Origin: Betaproteobacteria bacterium
GTDB lineage: Bacteria; Pseudomonadota; Gammaproteobacteria; Burkholderiales; Burkholderiaceae_E
Assembly: GCA_009922405.1 (NCBI GenBank)
Contig: RFVZ01000072.1
Span: forward strand, 1 to 10,620
Length of the DNA stretch: 10,620 nt
Direction: 5' to 3'
The notes beneath the pieces are model-generated. The model worked only from the letters and a program-made list of their open reading frames with translations. It did no database searches and was not told where the DNA came from. This document shows, piece by piece, positions 6,924 through 10,620 of the stretch (positions within the stretch are counted from its first letter, which is position 1; the number at the start of each line of letters is the position of its first letter). The translations under genes were made by a program, and so were the position numbers.

Positions 6924-7334
6924 ATGATTGCTTTCGATGATGTGCTGGCCCGCCTTGACGAGCTTGGCGCACTCCTGATCGAAGAGCGCGAGTTGCTTGA
7001 AAAGTCCGATATTGGTGGGCTTGAAAGCATGATGATTCGGAAAGAATCTCTGCTCAAAACGCTGTTCTTATCGGATTCCCAAACCCCCGGTGAAGGGTCG
7101 GCGCATCCGCTACGGGATGTCGGTTTCACCGATGACCAGCGTCTCAAACTCGAGAAGCGCTTCGAAGCGCTGATGCGTGACAACACCATCAACGGTGCCC
7201 TGATTGATGCGGCGCGTGTGCGCGCTAACGCGGTCGGAGCACTTGTCGCCTCGCGGGGTCCCAACGCGGTGTACGGTGAGCGGGGGCGTCTACGTGGCCC
7301 GGCTACCGGTGCCCGGCTTACTCGGACGGCCTGA
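6924..7334 (+). CDS. flgN: FlgN-family flagellar export chaperone
   Basis: From ATG 6924 the product has 136 residues, within the FlgN range of about 130-160. It is nearly all helical, with the FlgN-like opening helix FDDVLARLDELGALLIEERELLEK and the following 'MIRKESLLKTL' segment, where the family has an acidic/heptad helix and a conserved K-x-x-L region. FlgN keeps the hook-filament junction proteins FlgK and FlgL soluble and delivers them to the export gate. The C-terminal tail is rich in Gly and Arg (NAVYGERGRLRG). This resembles the 'YgrrG'-like tails of FlgN proteins. An alternative TTG start at 6903 would overlap flgM by eight bases; its ribosome site is no better. The identification rests on family pattern plus position after flgM. 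Confidence 0.88.
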   Translation: MIAFDDVLARLDELGALLIEERELLEKSDIGGLESMMIRKESLLKTLFLSDSQTPGEGSAHPLRDVGFTDDQRLKLEKRFEALMRDNTINGALIDAARVRANAVGALVASRGPNAVYGERGRLRGPATGARLTRTA

Positions 7335-7371
7335 GCGGGCTGTGGCGACTCAGAGAATCTGAGGCGCGTAA

Positions 7372-8046
7372 ATGCCCCTAAGACTGCGCCCTTACGGATT
7401 TTTAGCGCCAGGCCTCAAAGCCGGCGTCGGGGGGCGGCGTGCGCGCATCGGCAGTGCGTTGGCCTTTCTGGTCATTGCGGCAGCGGGTGCGGTGGCTGGC
7501 TACTCCTTGGGGGTCGGTCCCAAGGCTCAAACGGCTGGACTTCAACCCCCGGTTGCTTTGGTAGCGAGCGCCGACGCCGCCAGTGTTCCCTTAGTGTCGG
7601 GTAGCGCTGGCCTTTCTGAAGCAGATGCGTTGCGTTCTGAACTCAGAGCCTTGAATGCAGAGAACACCCGTTTACAAGAAGAGCGTGGCGCTTACAAGGC
7701 CTTACTTGATCCCAAGACTGGTATTGGACGCGAGGTTTCGATCTCTGGGCTCACGGTCCGACCGAGCACCGGCGGTTGGAAATTTTTTGGTCTTGTTTCC
7801 GGCGGTGCGGTTCAAAATGCGTCATTCAAAGGCAGCGCCGTAGTCGAACTCGCAGGTGCTGTTCGCGGCGAAGAGGAGCGCCTGTTGACGGATGTTCCAG
7901 CCCGCAGCTTCCGTCTCGACTATAAAAATGGCTTTCCAATTGAGGGCGAAATTTCCGCCGCTGGAGCCCCCGCCACCGCCTTGAGAATCCTGGTCGTCGA
8001 TGAGGCGGGCCGCACGCGTGCAACCCAGCGAATCGCGTTGCCGTGA
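7372..8046 (+). CDS. DUF6776-like single-pass membrane protein
   Basis: The product has 224 residues, starting at ATG 7372 with GAGG seven bases upstream. A short Arg-rich cytoplasmic N-terminus precedes one TM helix (about 27-47). An Ala-rich spacer follows, then a coiled coil (about 83-112, ALRSELRALNAENTRLQEER and GAYKALLDP), and a beta-rich C-terminal domain with RSFRLDYKNGFPIEGEI. This plan (N-terminal TM, 'eL..l..en..L.Ee...y..ll.p', then a domain ending in a 'frl.y...l.GeL..P.g..P' type motif) is that of DUF6776 proteins, commonly encoded beside bactofilins in proteobacteria. The function is unknown; the likely orientation puts the coiled coil and beta domain in the periplasm. The stop overlaps the bactofilin start (TGATG), showing coupling. 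It may anchor or recruit the bactofilin, which is an inference from pairing only. Confidence 0.72.
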   Translation: MPLRLRPYGFLAPGLKAGVGGRRARIGSALAFLVIAAAGAVAGYSLGVGPKAQTAGLQPPVALVASADAASVPLVSGSAGLSEADALRSELRALNAENTRLQEERGAYKALLDPKTGIGREVSISGLTVRPSTGGWKFFGLVSGGAVQNASFKGSAVVELAGAVRGEEERLLTDVPARSFRLDYKNGFPIEGEISAAGAPATALRILVVDEAGRTRATQRIALP

Positions 8047-8540
8047 TGAAGATCAAAAGAATGGTGATGCCCGTGCCCAAAGGCTTTTCGTTGCAAGCCC
8101 TCAAACTGCCAAACGCCTCCTCCTTATTTTCGCGCTTCTTCGCACGATCAGCGCGGCCTCATGGCGAGGAATCAATCGATTCGGTTGTCTCTTCTGGAAT
8201 GGTCATCCGCGGTGATATCGCCTTCACCGGGGTTCTAAGGGTTGATGGGTACATTGAGGGGCGCCTGGAAGCTCAGAGTGAGCAGGCTCTGCTGGTGGTT
8301 GGAGAAACCGCCACCTTGCGTGGCGACGTGTCTGCTGTCGATGCAGTGATCTGTGGGCTGGTTGAGGGTAACGTAGTCGTCCAGCGGTTCTTGGAACTTC
8401 GGCCTGGCGCGCGCGTGATCGGCGATGTCACCTATTGTCAGATCGAGATGCACGTGGGCGCCAGCGTCGACGGTCGTATGGTGCATGCAGAAGACAACAC
8501 GGTCCAGGCTCTGATCGTACCGAGTCTCGTGCGGGCGTGA
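8046..8540 (+). CDS. Bactofilin (polymer-forming cytoskeletal protein)
   Basis: This is a 164-residue protein from ATG 8046 (a GTG one codon earlier is possible). The N-terminal tail is basic and disordered (1-45), containing FSRFFARSARP, which could touch the membrane. The core (about 46-150) is a right-handed beta-helix of short repeats, with the bactofilin signatures SGMVIRGDIAFTGVLRVDG, YIEGRLEAQ, VVGETATLRGDVSA, VICGLVEGNVV, LELRPGARVIGDV and VGASVDGRM. Bactofilins self-assemble into nucleotide-free filaments that scaffold cell-wall enzymes, stalks, flagella or chromosome-segregation proteins, depending on species. It sits between a DUF6776-like TM gene and an NTF2-like secreted gene, all coupled by overlaps. 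The usual hydrophobic residues inside each repeat are kept, so it should polymerise. Confidence 0.93.
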   Translation: MKIKRMVMPVPKGFSLQALKLPNASSLFSRFFARSARPHGEESIDSVVSSGMVIRGDIAFTGVLRVDGYIEGRLEAQSEQALLVVGETATLRGDVSAVDAVICGLVEGNVVVQRFLELRPGARVIGDVTYCQIEMHVGASVDGRMVHAEDNTVQALIVPSLVRA

Positions 8541-9121
8541 GTGTTGGGCGGGATGCCCGCTGGCCGGCTCCACGCTCGCGGGCCTTCGAAATGAACTGCT
8601 TGGGCGCTGGGTGGGCCGCGTTGACCGTTGCGTTGACTGTTGTCTTAACGCCTGCGATATCGATAGCGGCCCAACCGAACACCGTTTCCCCGTCCGCAAG
8701 TTCAGTTGGCCAGGACCCGGTGCGTCAGGCCTCCGAAGCCTTGATGCAATGGCGCCGGGACTGGGAGAACCGGGATTTTGAACGTTTTTCGGCTCATTAT
8801 TCTGAGGCGTTCCAAAGCACTGGCCTTGACCGGCTGACCTATCTCGAACGCAAACGTGGAATCTTTGAGAGGCGGCCCTGGCAGAGAATCAGGATTAACG
8901 AAGTTCTCTGGATTGCCGAGCAAGGGGCGCCGGATGCATTATCGGTCCGGTTTATTCAGGAATACGATTCGCCGCAAGGGAGTGACCGTAGCCGCAAGGA
9001 GCAGCGCTGGATCCGCTCCAATCAACGCTGGCAACTCGCGGGTGAAACCGAAGTCATCTTGTCGGAGGCCGATATGGGCCGTACGCGGGCCAAATCAGGC
9101 ACAGGAGGGATTGGGAAATGA
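8537..9121 (+). CDS. Secreted NTF2-like (Cds6-type) protein
   Basis: GTG 8537 overlaps the bactofilin stop (GTGA) and gives 194 residues. Its Arg-rich first 18 residues followed by the hydrophobic run AALTVALTVVLTPAISIAA make a good signal peptide, whereas ATG 8591 (176 residues) would lack the positive n-region. The mature part (about 60-185) has the pattern of the NTF2-like Cds6 domain found at the C-terminus of some L,D-transpeptidases and as a free periplasmic protein: ALMQWRRDWENRDFERFSAHY, then FQSTGLDRLTYLERKR, IRINEVLW, VRFIQEYDS, and a closing KEQRWIRSNQRWQLAGETEV. No YkuD catalytic domain is present, so it is a binding or scaffold version. Position after bactofilin suggests an envelope-shape role. 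The start is uncertain; the domain call is good. Confidence 0.8.
   Translation: MSVGRDARWPAPRSRAFEMNCLGAGWAALTVALTVVLTPAISIAAQPNTVSPSASSVGQDPVRQASEALMQWRRDWENRDFERFSAHYSEAFQSTGLDRLTYLERKRGIFERRPWQRIRINEVLWIAEQGAPDALSVRFIQEYDSPQGSDRSRKEQRWIRSNQRWQLAGETEVILSEADMGRTRAKSGTGGIGK
9049..9075 (+). promoter_or_regulatory. Possible sigma-28-type promoter before the glycosyltransferase gene
   Basis: GCCGATAT (9068-9075) differs from the sigma-28 -10 element GCCGATAA by one base, and lies exactly 15 bases after CGAA (9049-9052), where TAAA is expected (2 of 4). It is inside the end of the NTF2-like gene, about 43 bases before ATG 9118. The -35 match is weak, and the same GCCGATAT also occurs by chance in flgA. 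Confidence 0.2.
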
Positions 9122-9864
9122 AGATCTTGATCGCACTCGCAACCTACAACCGCCCGGTCATTACACAACTGTGCCTGCAAAATCTGCAGTTAGTGCGATC
9201 TGATGAGGTCAGGTTGGTTGTCTACGACGACGCATCGACGTCCTACACAAAAGACTATCTATTTAAGTATGCCGACGACGTCATAAGGTTTGAACGAAAT
9301 GGCGGAATTGAACGGTCTCGAGCTAAGGCAATTCGAGATTTTGTTTATCGATTTACCGATTATGACCTGATTTATTTTACCGATAATGATGCGATTCATG
9401 ATCCAAAGTTTGTCGACGTTGTTCGTTCGGTCAGTGCGTGGCAGCGCAATCAGGCTGAAACTTTACCTTTCAGTTTGTACAGTACAGTCTTCCACGTGCG
9501 TTCGGAAAATATCATCTTTGAAAATGACGCCTTCTTCATCCTAAAAACCATTCCTGGGATCAGTCAGTGTTACACGAGAGAAATGGCCGAAATAATTCTG
9601 GAGATTTTGAATCGTTCTGCTGATCTCGAGTCGACGTATGGCTGGGATTATATTTATACGACGATTCTCGATCGGCCATGCCTCAATACAAAAACTTCAT
9701 TTGTCGAGCACTTTGCAAGAGATAAAAGCGAAGGCGGTATGCATAGTTCAAATTCCGGAACTGGGCCGGATGCGCTGGCTGATTTTGAGCGGGACCGGGC
9801 TTTGAATCCCACTCCTTATCTTGTTGGAATCCGCGATGGGATCATCCGGGAAATTCTCAATTAG
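9118..9864 (+). CDS. GT-A-fold glycosyltransferase (GT2-like)
   Basis: The product has 248 residues, starting at ATG 9118 with AGGAGG (9103-9108) nine bases upstream; the stop of the previous gene overlaps as ATGA. Family-2-like features are the N-terminal strand KILIALATYNRP (2-12), the nucleotide-binding VVYDDAS (33-39), RNGGIERSRAKAI (59-71) and a DXD-type motif in YFTDNDA (85-91) for metal and sugar-nucleotide binding. The later GWDYIYTTI and FVEHFARDKSEGGMH segments occupy the place of the acceptor/catalytic region. No TM is seen, so it should be cytoplasmic. Donor and acceptor cannot be told. Beside flagellar genes, flagellin or surface glycan modification is plausible. Codons are clearly AT-richer (runs such as gatttattttaccgataatgat) than in the upstream genes, suggesting transfer. 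The next gene lies 138 bases away. Confidence 0.85.
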   Translation: MKILIALATYNRPVITQLCLQNLQLVRSDEVRLVVYDDASTSYTKDYLFKYADDVIRFERNGGIERSRAKAIRDFVYRFTDYDLIYFTDNDAIHDPKFVDVVRSVSAWQRNQAETLPFSLYSTVFHVRSENIIFENDAFFILKTIPGISQCYTREMAEIILEILNRSADLESTYGWDYIYTTILDRPCLNTKTSFVEHFARDKSEGGMHSSNSGTGPDALADFERDRALNPTPYLVGIRDGIIREILN

Positions 9865-9904
9865 ACCCGCGGTAGTTTCGGTTTAGACTGCGCCACTCAA
9901 ATAG

Positions 9905-9931
9905 AGTCCCGGGCAGGCACCCCCGGAGACT
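9905..9931 (+). terminator. Stem-loop after the glycosyltransferase gene, possible weak terminator
   Basis: Arms AGTCCCGGG (9905-9913) and CCCGGAGACT (9922-9931) pair over nine base pairs with one bulged A (9927), around an 8-base loop. The nearest T-rich stretch (tatatttt) is about 12 bases downstream, too far for a classic intrinsic terminator, so it may instead shield the mRNA end or act as an operator-like palindrome. It is the only clear structure in the 138-base gap. Confidence 0.4.
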
Positions 9932-10002
9932 GGCAGGACTATATTTTCGACGTCTGCACAACAGTCATTAATTAGAACAGGGACGAACTCGGGAAAATTC
10001 GA

Positions 10003-10620
10003 ATGAATCCGTTACTTCGCAAAGCGCTGGAATATCACCAAGCGGGAGTGTTTGATCGCGCCGAGGCTATTTATCTGGAACTGATCCAGTCGAACCCACA
10101 GAATTTCGAGGCGCTGCATCTTTTGGGTGTGATTGCGAGCCAAGTGGGTGATCATTCGCGGGCCGTAGAGTGCATTGGCCGTGCGATACAGTTGAGTCCT
10201 GATAATCCGAACTTTCACTTCAATCTGGGAATCTCACTCGAGGAACTAGGGCGCTTCCGCGAAGCAGCTGATTCTTTTGGGGTGGCCGGGCTATTGAAAA
10301 TTGATTACGCTGACGCCTTTCTGAACCGTGGAAATTGCTTGTACCGAATGGGAGACCCTGTTGCTGCAATGGGGGCTTATGATCAAGCTATTAAAGCATA
10401 TCCAGCATGTGCGTCTGCTCATTCTAATCTTGGTAATATTCTTCATGAAATGGGACGGTTCGACGACGCTTTGGTGAGCCATCTCCAGGCAGTCGAAATT
10501 GATCCTCACTCTGCGCCTTATCATTTTAATCTGGGCAATCTGTTAAAGGAACTCAATCAACTCGAGGAGGCACTGGAGTCTTACGAACATGCACTTCGGC
10601 TGAATCCCGGCTACTGGGTT
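10003..10620 (+). CDS. Tetratricopeptide-repeat protein (3' end outside window)
   Basis: An open frame from ATG 10003 runs to the window edge (206 codons, no stop). After a first helix pair (about 1-33), five regular 34-residue TPR units follow, each with the consensus pattern: LHLLGVIASQVGDHSRAVE, FHFNLGISLEELGRFREAA, AFLNRGNCLYRMGDPVAA, AHSNLGNILHEMGRFDDAL and YHFNLGNLLKELNQLEEALE. The repeat periodicity continues into the edge. Such N-terminal arrays often precede a glycosyltransferase domain (SPINDLY/O-GlcNAc type), a sulfotransferase domain, or nothing at all, so the enzyme part, if any, is not visible. It sits beside a glycosyltransferase and uses similarly AT-rich codons towards its 3' end. 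No signal peptide is seen. No strong ribosome site is seen: only GGGAAAA precedes the ATG, which is otherwise the first start of the open frame. Confidence 0.9.
   Translation, partial: MNPLLRKALEYHQAGVFDRAEAIYLELIQSNPQNFEALHLLGVIASQVGDHSRAVECIGRAIQLSPDNPNFHFNLGISLEELGRFREAADSFGVAGLLKIDYADAFLNRGNCLYRMGDPVAAMGAYDQAIKAYPACASAHSNLGNILHEMGRFDDALVSHLQAVEIDPHSAPYHFNLGNLLKELNQLEEALESYEHALRLNPGYWV

Noticed and set aside
9931..9947. Sigma-54-type promoter (TGGCAGG...) before the TPR gene
   Set aside because: TGGCA is present, but the position expected to read TTGC is TATT, so the essential GC of the -12 element is missing.
1..10620. CRISPR array, tRNA, rRNA, insertion sequence or attachment site
   Set aside because: None could be seen: the only tandem repeat is the in-frame DPFA repeat, and coding sequence fills almost all of the window.

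Overview
The window looks like chromosome from a motile, fairly GC-rich proteobacterium, most likely a gamma- or betaproteobacterium. Three things support this: an OxyR with the canonical redox cysteines, a flgA-flgM-flgN flagellar cluster, and a DUF6776-like gene next to a bactofilin gene. The species cannot be named from the sequence. Coding density is very high; apart from the first gene, every gene lies on the plus strand and most neighbours overlap or nearly touch.

Layout. (1) 1-668, minus strand: oxyR, cut by the window edge. (2) 669-840: divergent intergenic region with weak promoter candidates. (3) about 841-5813: four tightly packed genes. They encode an alpha/beta-hydrolase-fold protein whose nucleophile position is glycine, a small CheW-like (PilI-like) protein, a 676-residue two-TM protein resembling a PilJ-type receptor but lacking the methyl-accepting signalling tip and carrying a DPFA repeat, and a 563-residue protein with no kinase motifs whose C-terminus resembles the CheA/ChpA P5 (CheW-fold) domain. 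The order and sizes recall pilI-pilJ-chpA, but all parts are strongly diverged. This is the least ordinary part of the window. (4) 5834-7334: flgA, flgM, flgN (P-ring chaperone, anti-sigma-28, hook-junction chaperone). (5) 7372-9121: a DUF6776-like single-TM protein, a bactofilin, and a secreted NTF2-like (Cds6-type) protein, a set suggesting cell-envelope or morphology work. (6) 9118-10620: a GT-A glycosyltransferase and, after a 138-bp gap with a hairpin, the start of a TPR protein. Both are visibly AT-richer than the rest and are plausibly an acquired surface or flagellar glycosylation segment.

How they may work together. Flagellar assembly control (FlgA/FlgM/FlgN) sits in one apparent transcription direction with a possible membrane-bound, kinase-less chemosensory-like complex, a cytoskeletal scaffold module and a glycosylation module. 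A joint role in placing or building a polar surface organelle is an inference from position only. All domain calls were made by eye from the translations; no database search was run.
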